Origin: Amycolatopsis arida
GTDB lineage: Bacteria; Actinomycetota; Actinomycetes; Mycobacteriales; Pseudonocardiaceae
Assembly (NCBI RefSeq): GCF_900115565.1
Contig: NZ_FOWW01000001.1
Span: 253,731 to 317,730 of the forward strand
DNA length: 64,000 nucleotides
Direction: 5' to 3'
Part shown: piece by piece, positions 1 through 8,666 of the stretch
Position numbering within the stretch: position 1 is the first letter of the stretch
How the letters are laid out: the number at the start of each line of letters is the position of its first letter
Position numbers and translations under genes: made by a program
Notes under the pieces: generated by a model
What the model was told of the DNA's origin: nothing
The model's input: only the letters and a program-made list of their open reading frames with translations
The model's database searches: none

Positions 1-1
1 C

Positions 2-373
2 TCCTCCCGCGACTGGGCCGCCAAAGGCACCCGACTCCTCGGCGTCCGCGCCGTCATCGCCGAATCCTTCGAACGCATCCACCGCTCCAACCTCATCGGC
101 ATGGGCGTCATCCCCCTCCAATACCCCCCAGGCGACACCGCCACCACCCTCGGCCTCGACGGCACCGAAACCTACGACATCACCGGCATCACCACCCTCA
201 ACACCGGCCACACCCCCCACACCGTCCACATCACCGCCACCCACGACAACGGCACCACCACCGAATTCGACGCCACCGTCCGCATCGACACCCCCGGCGA
301 AGCCGACTACTACCGCCACGGCGGCATCCTGCACTACGTCGTCCGAAAGATGATCAACACCTCGACGAGTTGA
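2..373 (+). CDS. acnA: Aconitate hydratase, C-terminal fragment
   Basis: The reading frame is open from the window edge to a TGA and encodes the last 123 residues of aconitase, which interconverts citrate and isocitrate in the TCA cycle. It opens with [10 protein letters not shown], the swivel-domain segment whose Arg binds substrate, followed by [16 protein letters not shown] and the PLQY block, all typical of the AcnA/IRP1 type. The 5' part lies outside the window. Codon use is odd: almost every codon ends in C or A (GAA, CAA, AAA, CTC, ACC), while the rest of the window prefers G- or C-ending codons such as GAG and CTG. The C-terminal end matches the normal family end. Confidence 0.95.
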   Translation, partial: SSRDWAAKGTRLLGVRAVIAESFERIHRSNLIGMGVIPLQYPPGDTATTLGLDGTETYDITGITTLNTGHTPHTVHITATHDNGTTTEFDATVRIDTPGEADYYRHGGILHYVVRKMINTSTS

Positions 374-459
374 GTCCCCACTCGGTGTGCCCCGGGCCGC
401 GGCGCGGCGGGATGCGTCATGTCCCTGCGCGCCTTGCCGTTCGGACTTACCCGTCCTCG

Positions 460-1287
460 TCAGTCGAGTACCGCGGGCGGGGGTAGTGGCAGGCGCTCAC
501 CGCGCTGGAGCAGTCGCACGGCCGTGCCGCCTTGGCACCGTCTCGCGGCCTCGGCCAGGAAGTTCGACACCGGCGAGGCGAACATCGGGTAGTCGTCGAA
601 GTGCACGGGAACGGCGTGGGCCGGGCGGAGCAACTCGAGCAGGTCCACGCCCTGCCGGTCGTCCATGCTGACCAGCGCGCCGAGCACCCGCGCGCCGCCG
701 AGGTGCAGCACGGCGAGGTCGAGCCGCGGGAAGCGCTCCCGGATGCCCCGCAACTCGTCGTGCAGCACGGTGTCACCGCTGACGTAGATCCGCAGCGGCT
801 CGGCCCCGGGAGTCGCGACGTACTCCAGAACGCTGCCCATCACCGGCGGGAGGACCCGCCGGACCAACGGACCGGTCGAGTGCCGCGCCGGCACGGCGGT
901 GATGGTCAGCGCGGCACCACCATCGGCCAGTGTCTCGGTGGACCAGGTCGGCAGCGCGGCGGCGTTGCGGAACCCGCGCCTGCCGAGCCGGCGCGCCGCG
1001 GCGGCGGTGGTCAGCACGGGGACGTCGGCCGGCAGCTCGCGCCGGGCCACCCGATCGAAGTGGTCGCCGTGCAGGTGCGACAGCAGCACCACGTCCGGCC
1101 GCGGCAGGTCGGCCAGCCGTGCCGCCGGGTCGGTCCGGCGGCGGGACACCATGCCCTGCCCCAGGTAGGCCCACTGCCCGCGGCGCAGGAAGTTCGGGTC
1201 GGTGAGCACGGTGAACGTCCCGAGCCGCAGCAGCGTGGTCGCCGTCCCGATGAAGGTCAGGGTGCTCTCCCTGGAGAGTGGTGCCAC
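460..1287 (-). CDS. MBL-fold metallo-hydrolase (UlaG/RomA-like)
   Basis: A 275-residue metallo-beta-lactamase-fold hydrolase. The metal-binding signature HLHGDHFD is present near residue 80, and later ligands are in SGDT and VPVHFDDY. The pattern (TFIGTATTLLRLG, then TDPNF) is that of L-ascorbate-6-phosphate lactonase-like and NAPE-PLD-like enzymes, so a phosphodiester or lactone substrate is possible; the true substrate cannot be read. The GTG at 1287 was chosen because it follows the TAG of the upstream DUF2231 gene by one base, which suggests translational coupling. Longer in-frame extensions to 1377 read through the neighbour and lack family similarity. Confidence 0.82.
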   Translation of the reverse strand: MAPLSRESTLTFIGTATTLLRLGTFTVLTDPNFLRRGQWAYLGQGMVSRRRTDPAARLADLPRPDVVLLSHLHGDHFDRVARRELPADVPVLTTAAAARRLGRRGFRNAAALPTWSTETLADGGAALTITAVPARHSTGPLVRRVLPPVMGSVLEYVATPGAEPLRIYVSGDTVLHDELRGIRERFPRLDLAVLHLGGARVLGALVSMDDRQGVDLLELLRPAHAVPVHFDDYPMFASPVSNFLAEAARRCQGGTAVRLLQRGERLPLPPPAVLD

Positions 1288-1288
1288 G

Positions 1289-1831
1289 CTACGTCCCCGT
1301 TCCCGTGACGGGGCCGCCCTGCCATCGGTGCACGCCGGCACCCAGGGCGTAGCTGAGGTGGCCACCGAGGGCACCACCGGCGGAGATGCCGAGCAGGCCG
1401 AGCCACGTCCACGCGATGCCGACGCGGTCGGCGCCCCGCGCGCGGTGCCGGTAGGAGGCGACGAAGCAGCCCGCGCCCACCGTGTTCGTCGCGGCGTGCA
1501 GGACCGCGACCCGCCGCTGCGTGGTGGTCAACTCGGGGAAGTCGGCCAGCCCGGCGACCACCGCGGGCGGCACGACCGCCAGGCCGAGCGCCACCAGCCT
1601 GCGGGCGGCGTCCCGCTGGTGGGGCCACGGGTCGAGCGCCGCGGCGCCGATCCAGGCCCCGAGCGGCACCGTCACCAGCAGCGGGTGCACGGGATGGCCG
1701 AGCCACGCGCCGCGCAGCACGCCGGCCGCCCGCCCCTGGATCGCCCGGCGCAGCCACCGGGCGGCGGCGCCGGAGAACCGGTCGGCGGCGCGGAAGGAGT
1801 CGGCGGCCCGGATGAGTCGGTGTACGGTCAC
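1289..1831 (-). CDS. DUF2231-family membrane protein
   Basis: A small integral membrane protein of about 180 residues. The block LGHPVHPLLVTVPLGAW followed by several hydrophobic helices is the DUF2231 signature; these proteins are of unknown function, often found near heme or redox genes. About four membrane segments are visible. The stop codon is one base from the next gene, a metallo-hydrolase, so the two are probably one transcript. The start is uncertain: GTG at 1831 gives a sensible N terminus but its purine-rich GGAAG abuts the codon; the frame stays open to 1945. Confidence 0.7.
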   Translation of the reverse strand: MTVHRLIRAADSFRAADRFSGAAARWLRRAIQGRAAGVLRGAWLGHPVHPLLVTVPLGAWIGAAALDPWPHQRDAARRLVALGLAVVPPAVVAGLADFPELTTTQRRVAVLHAATNTVGAGCFVASYRHRARGADRVGIAWTWLGLLGISAGGALGGHLSYALGAGVHRWQGGPVTGTGT

Positions 1832-1913
1832 CTTCCGGGCATACCCGCTCCGCCGGCACCGAACCACCAGCCGGACTCGAACGGGGACTCGCGGTCTCGG
1901 CGCCTGCCCTCGG

Positions 1914-2471
1914 TCAGCGGTTGAGGGCGGAGCGGATGGCGTCACGCACCCGGTCCATGATCGCCAGGGGTGGCCCGAGCAGCACGTTGCCGGCGGGGCT
2001 CTCCACCCCGGGGTGCGGCCGGGTCGGCGCGACCGCCTCGGCGACGCGCACGGTGGCCGCCATGGCGCGCAGCCGCTCCGCGTCGTGGCTCGCGGCCAGC
2101 AGCGGGAACTCGGCCCGCTCCTCGTGCTCGGCGTGCGCCAGCACGTCGTCCCGGAGCTGGAACAGCAGGGTGTCGAACCCCTCGGCGTCCGGGCCGAGCT
2201 CGTCCAGTGTGGACAGCAGCTCCTTCGCCCGGTGCTCCTCCTTCACCCTGGCCTCCGCCACGGGTTCGCCGCCGTCGACCCGGCGCACCTCAGGGTGGAT
2301 CAGCTCCTCCTCGGCGGTCTCGTGCACCGAGAGCAGCCGTACCAGTCGGCGGAAGGCGTCCCTGCGCTCGTCCCCCCGCGCCCGCTCGACCTCCCCGAAC
2401 AGGTCGCGGATCTCCTCGTGCTGCCGGCGCAGCAACGCGATGACGTCCTCGTTCTCGGCATCGTGCGACAC
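1914..2471 (-). CDS. Hemerythrin domain-containing protein
   Basis: A 185-residue protein with the HHE/hemerythrin cation-binding fold. Ligand-like residues appear in order as LLRRQHEEIRDLF, SVHETAEEELIHP, EEHRAKELL and LAHAEHEERAEFP, the four-helix His/Glu pattern that binds a di-iron centre. Family members handle O2, NO or iron stress. The GTG start is preceded by GGAGGAGGAG, the strongest ribosome binding site in this part of the window. The C-terminal 40 residues lie outside the helical core and are rich in Pro and Val. It lies just upstream of the DUF2231 and metallo-hydrolase genes on the same strand, and may share a transcript. Confidence 0.88.
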   Translation of the reverse strand: MSHDAENEDVIALLRRQHEEIRDLFGEVERARGDERRDAFRRLVRLLSVHETAEEELIHPEVRRVDGGEPVAEARVKEEHRAKELLSTLDELGPDAEGFDTLLFQLRDDVLAHAEHEERAEFPLLAASHDAERLRAMAATVRVAEAVAPTRPHPGVESPAGNVLLGPPLAIMDRVRDAIRSALNR

Positions 2472-2546
2472 GGCTCCTCCTCCCTCGTCCGGGCACGCTC
2501 CGGATCAGGGGTACCCAGGCCACCGCGCTCCACACCCGCCCAGTGC

Positions 2547-2690
2547 TCAGCGCCCGCGCAGCACCGCGATCACGTGGTCGACGGCCTCCGCCAGCAGTTG
2601 CGGCCGGATGGGCAGACTCAGCACCTCACCGGCCAGCCGCTCGGCCACCGGCAGGCTGCCCACGGCAAGCTCGGCCCGGTAGCGCCGCGC
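2547..2690 (-). pseudogene. Remnant of DegT/DnrJ/EryC1 sugar aminotransferase (C-terminus)
   Basis: About 45 codons of the minus strand encode a recognisable C terminus of a PLP-dependent sugar aminotransferase, with LPVAERLAGEVLSLPIRPQL and an ending helix AEAVDHVIAVL. In intact DegT/EryC1 enzymes (about 370 residues) this segment holds the dimer edge after the catalytic domain. Nothing upstream in the same frame resembles the catalytic part, so only the 3' end survives. It lies directly downstream of the erm gene. Such aminotransferases make the amino sugars of macrolides, so the pair may be a relic of a macrolide cluster; that is inference. Confidence 0.6.
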
Positions 2691-2764
2691 CTGTGCCGCC
2701 CTGCCGCGGCCAACGCCGCGAGGCGCGCTCGAATGGAAAGGCACTGTTACCGATGTGTCCGCGG

Positions 2765-3640
2765 TCAGCGCTGGTTGAGCTCGGCGAAGAGGCGGATCCA
2801 CTGGTTCGGGTGGACGAACGCGACGACGGTGTCGCGACCGATGCCCGCCGCGCCCAACGCCGCGTCGATCCGGCCGCGGTCGAACATGCGCCGCAACGAC
2901 GCGCGCACGCTGCCGCCGACCCCGCTGAAGCACAGCTCCACCATGGTCTCGTACCGGGTCAACGCCGCGCCGCTCAGCAAAGGGCGGTCCCGCCGCGCCA
3001 GCCGCAGGATGGCGGAGTCGACTCGGGGAACCGGACGGAACAGGCGGCGGTCGATCCGGCCGTGGAACTCCCAGGCGAACCGCGGCCAGGTCGAGACGGT
3101 GAGCAGGCTCCACCGACCGTAGTTCCCGGTGCGCTTCCTGGCGAACTCGAGTTGGGTGACCATCGTCGCGGACACGAGCGCGCGGGCCGCGAGGCACCAG
3201 TCCACGATCGCCGAGGTGACGCCGTACGGGATGGCGCCGACGAAGGCGAACGACTCGGCGGGCGGCTTCGCGGTGAGGAAGTCCCGATTGACGATCCGCA
3301 CGTTCGACTCGCCGGCGAACCGTTGCCACAGTGGCTCGGCCATGTCGGGGTCGATCTCGTAGGCGAGGACCTCCCTGGCCCGGCGGGCCAGCTCCCTGGT
3401 GAGCAGCCCCTCGCCGGGGCCGGCCTCGACCACCGGCAGGTCGGGCCGGAGCTCGGCCGCGTCGACGATCCGGAGGACGGCGGCACGGTCGCGGAGGAAG
3501 TTCTGCCCGAACTGGCGCCGGTTGCGGTCCCGCTGGGTGTGCCCGTGCACCGGGCGCGTCTGGTGGGGATGTGGCCGCCGTCCCCGCTGCCGACCCTGCC
3601 AACCCTGCCGGCCGGAGGCCCCCTCGTTCGACCTGCTCAC
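2765..3640 (-). CDS. erm: 23S rRNA (adenine-N6)-methyltransferase, Erm(E)-like
   Basis: A 291-residue Erm methylase that would dimethylate A2058 of 23S rRNA and give macrolide-lincosamide-streptogramin B resistance. Visible family motifs: FGQNFLRDR, the SAM-binding EAGPGEGLLTREL, acidic ligand YEIDP, catalytic IPYGVTSAIVDW, then MVTQLEFARKRTGNYGRWS. The N-terminal Arg/Gln-rich arm (DRNRRQFGQ) strongly resembles ErmE of Saccharopolyspora erythraea, but the long Gly/Arg-rich C-terminal tail of that protein is absent. The GTG start has no ribosome binding site; a -10 box 7 nt upstream suggests a leaderless mRNA. No antibiotic cluster is present here, so it could be self-resistance from a lost cluster or acquired protection. 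Confidence 0.93.
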   Translation of the reverse strand: MSRSNEGASGRQGWQGRQRGRRPHPHQTRPVHGHTQRDRNRRQFGQNFLRDRAAVLRIVDAAELRPDLPVVEAGPGEGLLTRELARRAREVLAYEIDPDMAEPLWQRFAGESNVRIVNRDFLTAKPPAESFAFVGAIPYGVTSAIVDWCLAARALVSATMVTQLEFARKRTGNYGRWSLLTVSTWPRFAWEFHGRIDRRLFRPVPRVDSAILRLARRDRPLLSGAALTRYETMVELCFSGVGGSVRASLRRMFDRGRIDAALGAAGIGRDTVVAFVHPNQWIRLFAELNQR

Positions 3641-3647
3641 TTCGGCG

Positions 3648-3653
3648 AGCCTA
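3648..3653 (-). promoter_or_regulatory. Leaderless erm promoter, -10 box
   Basis: On the minus strand the hexamer TAGGCT ends 7 nt before the GTG of erm. The stretch TTGGTAGGCT closely matches, from memory, the TTGGTAGGAT of the ermEp1 promoter, where transcription begins at or next to the GTG. No conserved -35 box is seen. The predicted transcript therefore starts at the initiation codon. Confidence 0.6.
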
Positions 3654-3706
3654 CCAACGGCCGTCGCCGCGCCGCGCCGTCGTCGCCACCGGCCGGGCCG
3701 TCCCGG

Positions 3707-4744
3707 CTACCGAGCGTTGTCGTCGAACTCGGCCCGCACGCCGAGCAGCCGCACCGGCCGAGTCAGCGTGAAGCGGTCCAGCAGCTCCAGCGCGGCCCGC
3801 TCGATCTCGCCCGCGTCGCCGGTCGGCGCGGGCAGGGTGCGGCTGCGGGTCTGGGTGACGAACGGCGCGAACCGCACCTTCACCGCGACCCGCACCGCCG
3901 GCCGGCCCTCGGCCCGCACGTCGTCGGCCACCCGGTGGGCCAGCGCGGCCACGTGCTCGTCGAGCAGGGCCCGGTCGGTCAGGTTCCGCTGGAAGGTCGT
4001 CTCCCTGCTGCGCGACCGCGGCACGTAGGGCGTCGCGGTCACCTCGTTGTCGCCCGCGCCGAGGGCGAGCTGCCGGTACCACGGCCCCAGCGCGGGACCG
4101 AATCGCTCCGCCAGCGTCACCGGGTCGGCCCTCGCCAGCTGGGCCACGGTGGACAGCCCCGCCTCGGCCAGCTTCCGCGCGGTCTTCTTGCCGATCCCCC
4201 ACAGCGCGTCGGTGGGCAGGTCGGCCATCACCGCTACCCAGTTGTCCCTGGTCAGCCGGTAGATCCCGGCTGGCTTGGCGAATCCGGTGGCAAGCTTGGC
4301 GCGCAGCTTGTTGTCCCCGATGCCGACCGAGCAGGACAGCCCGGTGGCCGCCCGCACCACACGCCGCGCGTCGGCCGCCAGCGCCTCCGGGTCGGCCGTG
4401 CGGGCACCGAGGAACGCCTCGTCCCAGCCGAGCACCTCCACCACCACCGGCAGCTCCCGCAGCGCGGCCATGACCCGCTCGGACACCTCCTCGTAGGCCG
4501 GCGGGTCGGAGGGCAGGAACACCGCGTCCGGGCAGCGTTTCGCCGCGGTGCGCAGGGGCATGCCGGACCGGATCCCGTACTCGCGGGCCTCGTACGACGC
4601 GGTCGCGACCACCGCCCGCTCGGTCGGGTCGCCCGAGCCGCCGACCACCACGGGCCGGCCGCGCAGCTCCGGCCGCCTGGCCAGCTCGACCGCGGCGATG
4701 AACTGGTCGAGGTCCACGTGCAGGACCCAGTCCGCGTCGGACAC
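3707..4744 (-). CDS. dinB: DNA polymerase IV (Y-family, DinB)
   Basis: A 345-residue Y-family translesion polymerase. The first metal-binding motif is HVDLDQFIAAVE, the second is LGWDEAFLG, and the helix-hairpin-helix and little-finger regions follow (WGIGKKTARKLAEAG, then RSRSRETTFQRNL). The tryptophan in place of the usual Ser-Ile-Asp-Glu spacing is common in the actinobacterial DinB2 subgroup. The GTG at 4744 gives the usual N terminus just before WVLHVDLDQF; an ATG at 4831 is possible but adds 29 residues and has no ribosome binding site. No LexA-type box was recognised upstream. No beta-clamp motif is obvious at the C terminus. Confidence 0.9.
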   Translation of the reverse strand: MSDADWVLHVDLDQFIAAVELARRPELRGRPVVVGGSGDPTERAVVATASYEAREYGIRSGMPLRTAAKRCPDAVFLPSDPPAYEEVSERVMAALRELPVVVEVLGWDEAFLGARTADPEALAADARRVVRAATGLSCSVGIGDNKLRAKLATGFAKPAGIYRLTRDNWVAVMADLPTDALWGIGKKTARKLAEAGLSTVAQLARADPVTLAERFGPALGPWYRQLALGAGDNEVTATPYVPRSRSRETTFQRNLTDRALLDEHVAALAHRVADDVRAEGRPAVRVAVKVRFAPFVTQTRSRTLPAPTGDAGEIERAALELLDRFTLTRPVRLLGVRAEFDDNAR

Positions 4745-4849
4745 GCCGTCCAGTATGGGCCAGGTGGGGCGCCGAGGCGTCCGGAAAGCCAGGTGGACGG
4801 CCCGCGGGGGTTGGTCGACCATGGAGAGCATGACCACAGGGCTGTGTTC

Positions 4850-6247
4850 ATGAGAGCGCGGTTCACGCGCACGCTCGAGGGGATGTTCCGGGGGCCGCCG
4901 CGGGGGGTGCCGAGGGAGACACCGTCGAGTTTCCGCCGCGCGGGCCACATCGAGCGGGCGAGCGCGGCCGACCTGATGATGGTGGCATCGGATCTGGGGA
5001 ACTCGCCACTGCAGATCGCCGGCATCCTGGTGCTCGAACCCGAGCGGCCGCCGGACCTGGCCGAGGTGCGCGCGGCGATCGCCGAGCGGATCCGGCCGGT
5101 GCGCCGCTTCCGGCAGCGGCTGCTGTCGGTGCCGCCGGGCTGCGGCCGGCCGATCTGGCAGGACCACGCCGAGTTCGACGTCGCCGAGCACGTGCGACAC
5201 GTGCCCTGCCCCGCGCCGGGGGACGAGGAGGCGTTGCTCGACCTCGCCGCGCGGATCACCGGCGAGCCGCTGCCAGCCGACCGTCCACTGTGGTCGGCGA
5301 CCTGGGTGACCGGGCTGGCCGGCGACCGCGCGGCGCTGATCGTGACCTACCACCACGTCCTCGCCGACGGCATCGGCGGGCTGGCCGTGCTGGCCAACCT
5401 GGTGGATGGCGTGCGGGCCGAGCCGCCCGCCGACTTCCCCCGCCCCCGGCCGACGAGCGTCGCGCTCGCCGCCGACGCGCTGCGCGGCCGGCTGCGCGCG
5501 CTGGCCCGGCTGCCGTCCGGTGTCGCCCGGCTGCGGGCGGCCGTCGCCGAGCTGCTGCCGAGCGTGGCCGGGCGACCGCTGCCGTCGGCGCTGAACCGGC
5601 GCACCGGGCCACGCCGCCGGTTCACGGTGGCCAGGGTCAAGATGGCCGAGGTGCGCAAGACCGTGCGCGGGCACGGCGTGCAGGTCAACGACGTGGTGCT
5701 CACCGCCGCGACCGCGGCGCTGCACACCGTGCTCCGCCGGCGCGGGGAGCCGGCCACGGAGTTCACCGTGTCGGTGCCGGTGTCGGCCCGCCACGCGGAC
5801 GGCCACGCCAGGCTGGGAAACCAGGTCGGGGTGATCCCGGTGGCCCTGCCCGCGTGCGGGCCCCGGCAGCTGGAGCGGGTCGCCGAGACCATGCGGCGGC
5901 GCACGCGGTCGGCCAGGGGCGCGTCAGTGGTCCTGCTGGCGCCGGCGTTCCGGCTGCTCCACGCGCTGGGCCTGCTCCGCGGGATCGTCGAGCGGCAGCG
6001 CTTCGTCTCGACGTCGGTGACCTACCTGCGCGGGCCGGGGATCCGGCTGTCGCTGCTGGGCGCGCCGATCACCGACATCATCCCGGTGACCACGATCAAG
6101 GGGAACATCACCGTGTCGTTCATCGCGCTGTCCTACGGCGGCACGCTGACCGTGACGGTGATCGCCGACCCGGACCACTGCCCCGACCTGCCCGGGCTCA
6201 GCGCCGCGTTGCAGGAGAAGCTGGACGAGCTCGCCGGGCTCCCCTGA
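4850..6247 (+). CDS. Wax ester synthase / diacylglycerol acyltransferase (WS/DGAT)
   Basis: A 465-residue bifunctional acyltransferase that moves an acyl group from acyl-CoA to a fatty alcohol or diacylglycerol, making storage lipid at the membrane. The catalytic HHxxxDG motif is present as YHHVLADGIGG near residue 172, and the C-terminal DUF1298 half carries the NDVVL and SVPVSAR blocks. The N-terminal family start is HIERASAADLMM; the chosen ATG adds about 30 residues before it, so a start at 4883 or later is possible. The gene is divergent from dinB. Its neighbour on the other strand is a membrane acyltransferase. Confidence 0.85.
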   Translation: MRARFTRTLEGMFRGPPRGVPRETPSSFRRAGHIERASAADLMMVASDLGNSPLQIAGILVLEPERPPDLAEVRAAIAERIRPVRRFRQRLLSVPPGCGRPIWQDHAEFDVAEHVRHVPCPAPGDEEALLDLAARITGEPLPADRPLWSATWVTGLAGDRAALIVTYHHVLADGIGGLAVLANLVDGVRAEPPADFPRPRPTSVALAADALRGRLRALARLPSGVARLRAAVAELLPSVAGRPLPSALNRRTGPRRRFTVARVKMAEVRKTVRGHGVQVNDVVLTAATAALHTVLRRRGEPATEFTVSVPVSARHADGHARLGNQVGVIPVALPACGPRQLERVAETMRRRTRSARGASVVLLAPAFRLLHALGLLRGIVERQRFVSTSVTYLRGPGIRLSLLGAPITDIIPVTTIKGNITVSFIALSYGGTLTVTVIADPDHCPDLPGLSAALQEKLDELAGLP

Positions 6248-6251
6248 GCGC

Positions 6252-8345
6252 TCACCAGTCCATGACCGCGAGGATCTCGCCCTCGACGATCGGCGCCATG
6301 GTCCTCATGTAGGTCTCGGTGACGTGGTTGTCGTCCAGGTAGACGAGCACGTTGCCGATCACCGGCGGGCACACGTCCTCGGTGCACAGGAAGTCGCTGA
6401 AGTCGAGGAACCGGACGTTGGGCGGCAGGTCCGGGACGTGGCGATACGGCGGCTCGGGGGCCAGCAGCGCGGCCCGCGGGGTGGCGCACGCGTCGGCGTG
6501 CCGGCCCTTGGCCTCGACGCAGATCGACGGCCAGAAGTCGTAGCGCGGGTTGTCCCTGGCGGCGAGCACCGGGATGCCGGCGTCGGCCAGCGCGCGCCAC
6601 TGCTCGACGAAGCCGGGCGGCGTCTCCTCGGTCAGGCCCACCCGGACGTCGCGGGTGGCGGTGGTGAACACGGCGTCCGGCCGCAGCTCCACGATCTCCT
6701 CGACGACGTGGGCGTTCCAGTCGACGCAGGGCTGGTCGCCGGGCACGGTCTCGGAACGGGTGGAGAACGGGCACCCGCCGCGCAGCATGGACACGATCCG
6801 CCAGTTCCGCCGCTCCGCGATGGGCCGCAGGGCGCCGATGAACTGCTGGGCGTGTGAGTCCCCGGCCACCACGATCGTGCGCTCCGGCGGCGGTCCCTCG
6901 GTCTCGGTCGCGCACACCCGCAGCTCCACACTGCGGGGCGAGAGGTGGCACTGCTCGGGCTCGATCTCGGCGAACTCGTTGGGCAGCGAGATGAACCGCG
7001 GGGCGAGCGGCGCGTCGGGGGCGCCGGCGTAGGTGAAGTCCGGGAGCCGGCTGATCGCGCCGGGGTGGTCGGGGTCGTCGAGGGAGATGGTGTAGTCGGC
7101 CTTCTGCGAGGCGGCGACCTGCCAGGCGCCGGCCATCACCAGCACGGGCGCGAGCATGAGCACGCCGAGCCGGTAGGCGCCCATCCGCAGGACCGGGCCG
7201 AGCCGGCCCTCCCGCACCGGGGTCTCCACGAAGTGGTAGGTGAGCACGGCCAGGCCCAGTGACACGGCGATGACCAGCAGGCCGCCGGCCACGCCGGGCT
7301 CGGGCTGGTCGAGCGTGACCAGGTAGAAGAGCAGGACGGGCCAGTGCCAGAGGTAGAGGGCGTAGCTGAGGTTGCCCAGGTACTCCAACGGGCGGGTCGA
7401 CAGCAACCGGTCGGCGCCGCTGCGGCTGCCGGTCGCGCCGGCGGTCACCACCGCCACCGCCGACAGCGTCGGCCACAACGCCGCCCACCCCGGAAACACC
7501 GTGCCCACCTGCAGCACCAACCCGCACGACACCAGCCCGACCACACCCAACCAGCCCAGCACCCACCGGGCCACCCGGGGCAGCCGAACCGCGTCGATCA
7601 CCAACGCCAACAACCCACCCAGCGCGAACTCCCACACCCGGGTGGCCGAGTGGAAATAGGCCATCGGCTGGTCCACCGCGGTCAACCACACCGACACCGC
7701 CAGGCTCCCGGCGAACACCACACCGAACACACCCACCAGCACCGGCCGCAGCCCACGCCGCAACCGCACCGCCAGCAACGCCAACCCCGCCACCAGCACC
7801 GGCCACACCACGTAGAACTGGCCCTGGATCGACAACGACCAGAAGTGCTGCACCACACTGGCGGTGTCGTGGTCGGCGAAGTAGTCGGCGGTGTCGGCCA
7901 CCAGCCGCCAGTTCTCGACGTAGAGGGCGGAGGCGACCACTTCCCGAATGGTCTGGAACCACCGGTTCTCCGGGAGGAGGACGAAGCTGACGGCCATCAC
8001 CGCCAGCAGCACCGTCAACGCCGCCGGGAACAACCGCCGAATCATCCGACCCCACATCGGCCGGAACCGGATCCCACCCCGCGCACACGACCGCACCAAC
8101 TGCCCGGTGATCAGGAACCCCGACAACACGAAGAACACGTCCACCCCACCGGAGATCCGGCCGAGCCAGACGTGGTAGACGACCACCAGCAGCGCCGCGA
8201 CGGCGCGCAGGCCCTGCAACTCCGGGCGGTACCTCCGGGCCGGCGGGGCGGGCGAGGTCGGCAGGGTCGGGACGTGGTCGCGCCCGGCGTGGGGCTTCCG
8301 GTCGCCGTCCGTGGTCACGGGGAGGTCGGCACGAAGCCGGTGCAT
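6252..8345 (-). CDS. Membrane acyltransferase with SGNH domain (OafA/Acyltransferase_3)
   Basis: A 697-residue two-part enzyme. Residues about 35 to 400 form the multi-helix acyltransferase-3 domain (RPELQGLRAVAALLVVVYHVW, then VDVFFVLSGFLITG), which imports acyl groups across the membrane. The C-terminal part is an SGNH hydrolase-like domain with AGDSH (catalytic Ser) and DDNHVT (catalytic Asp/His). Such proteins O-acetylate cell-wall or glycolipid sugars. The ATG at 8345 has a clear GGAGGA 7 nt upstream, so the longer frame to 8477 was rejected. Codon use changes inside the gene: parts of 7430-7840 and 8010-8150 use G-ending codons (GTG, TTG, CGG, GGG) far more than the rest. Confidence 0.88.
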   Translation of the reverse strand: MHRLRADLPVTTDGDRKPHAGRDHVPTLPTSPAPPARRYRPELQGLRAVAALLVVVYHVWLGRISGGVDVFFVLSGFLITGQLVRSCARGGIRFRPMWGRMIRRLFPAALTVLLAVMAVSFVLLPENRWFQTIREVVASALYVENWRLVADTADYFADHDTASVVQHFWSLSIQGQFYVVWPVLVAGLALLAVRLRRGLRPVLVGVFGVVFAGSLAVSVWLTAVDQPMAYFHSATRVWEFALGGLLALVIDAVRLPRVARWVLGWLGVVGLVSCGLVLQVGTVFPGWAALWPTLSAVAVVTAGATGSRSGADRLLSTRPLEYLGNLSYALYLWHWPVLLFYLVTLDQPEPGVAGGLLVIAVSLGLAVLTYHFVETPVREGRLGPVLRMGAYRLGVLMLAPVLVMAGAWQVAASQKADYTISLDDPDHPGAISRLPDFTYAGAPDAPLAPRFISLPNEFAEIEPEQCHLSPRSVELRVCATETEGPPPERTIVVAGDSHAQQFIGALRPIAERRNWRIVSMLRGGCPFSTRSETVPGDQPCVDWNAHVVEEIVELRPDAVFTTATRDVRVGLTEETPPGFVEQWRALADAGIPVLAARDNPRYDFWPSICVEAKGRHADACATPRAALLAPEPPYRHVPDLPPNVRFLDFSDFLCTEDVCPPVIGNVLVYLDDNHVTETYMRTMAPIVEGEILAVMDW

Positions 8346-8666
8346 CCGCAAGGTCCTCCGGGGTTTTCGGGGTAGGGCACCACCCGGGAGTGGCGCTCCT
8401 ACGATGCCATCGCCCCCCGTTGGGTTGGCACACGACCCCTGGGGACACGGCCCGCACGTCACCGGCGCGTCGCTCACCAGCCAACTCGCGGTGTCGATAC
8501 GGAGTGGGTTGGCCGCGCCCGGTCATGTCGACCCGGCCGGCACGAGAGAACCGAAGAACCAGACTACCGGAAAAGCGACAAATCGCCCGGCGTAGACCGC
8601 GGCCACGCTCGGCGCGCGGCGGTTACCACTCGGTCAGGTGACACCGAAGTTCGTGCGAGGATCGGA
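8346..8666. other. Divergent intergenic region
   Basis: A 321-bp gap between the acyltransferase and NUDIX genes with no supported coding sequence. An imperfect inverted repeat (GTAGGGCACCAC against GTGGCGCTCCTAC, about 8368-8402) lies just upstream of the acyltransferase and could be an operator or 5' UTR hairpin. Both promoters must lie here, but none is distinct enough to place. Confidence 0.4.

Noticed and set aside
374-459. Hairpin terminator after acnA
   Set aside because: GC-rich runs exist but no convincing stem was found.
2543-4849. In-frame extension of WS/DGAT back to 2543
   Set aside because: It covers dinB and erm antisense; the family begins near HIERASAADLMM, so ATG 4850 or later is used.
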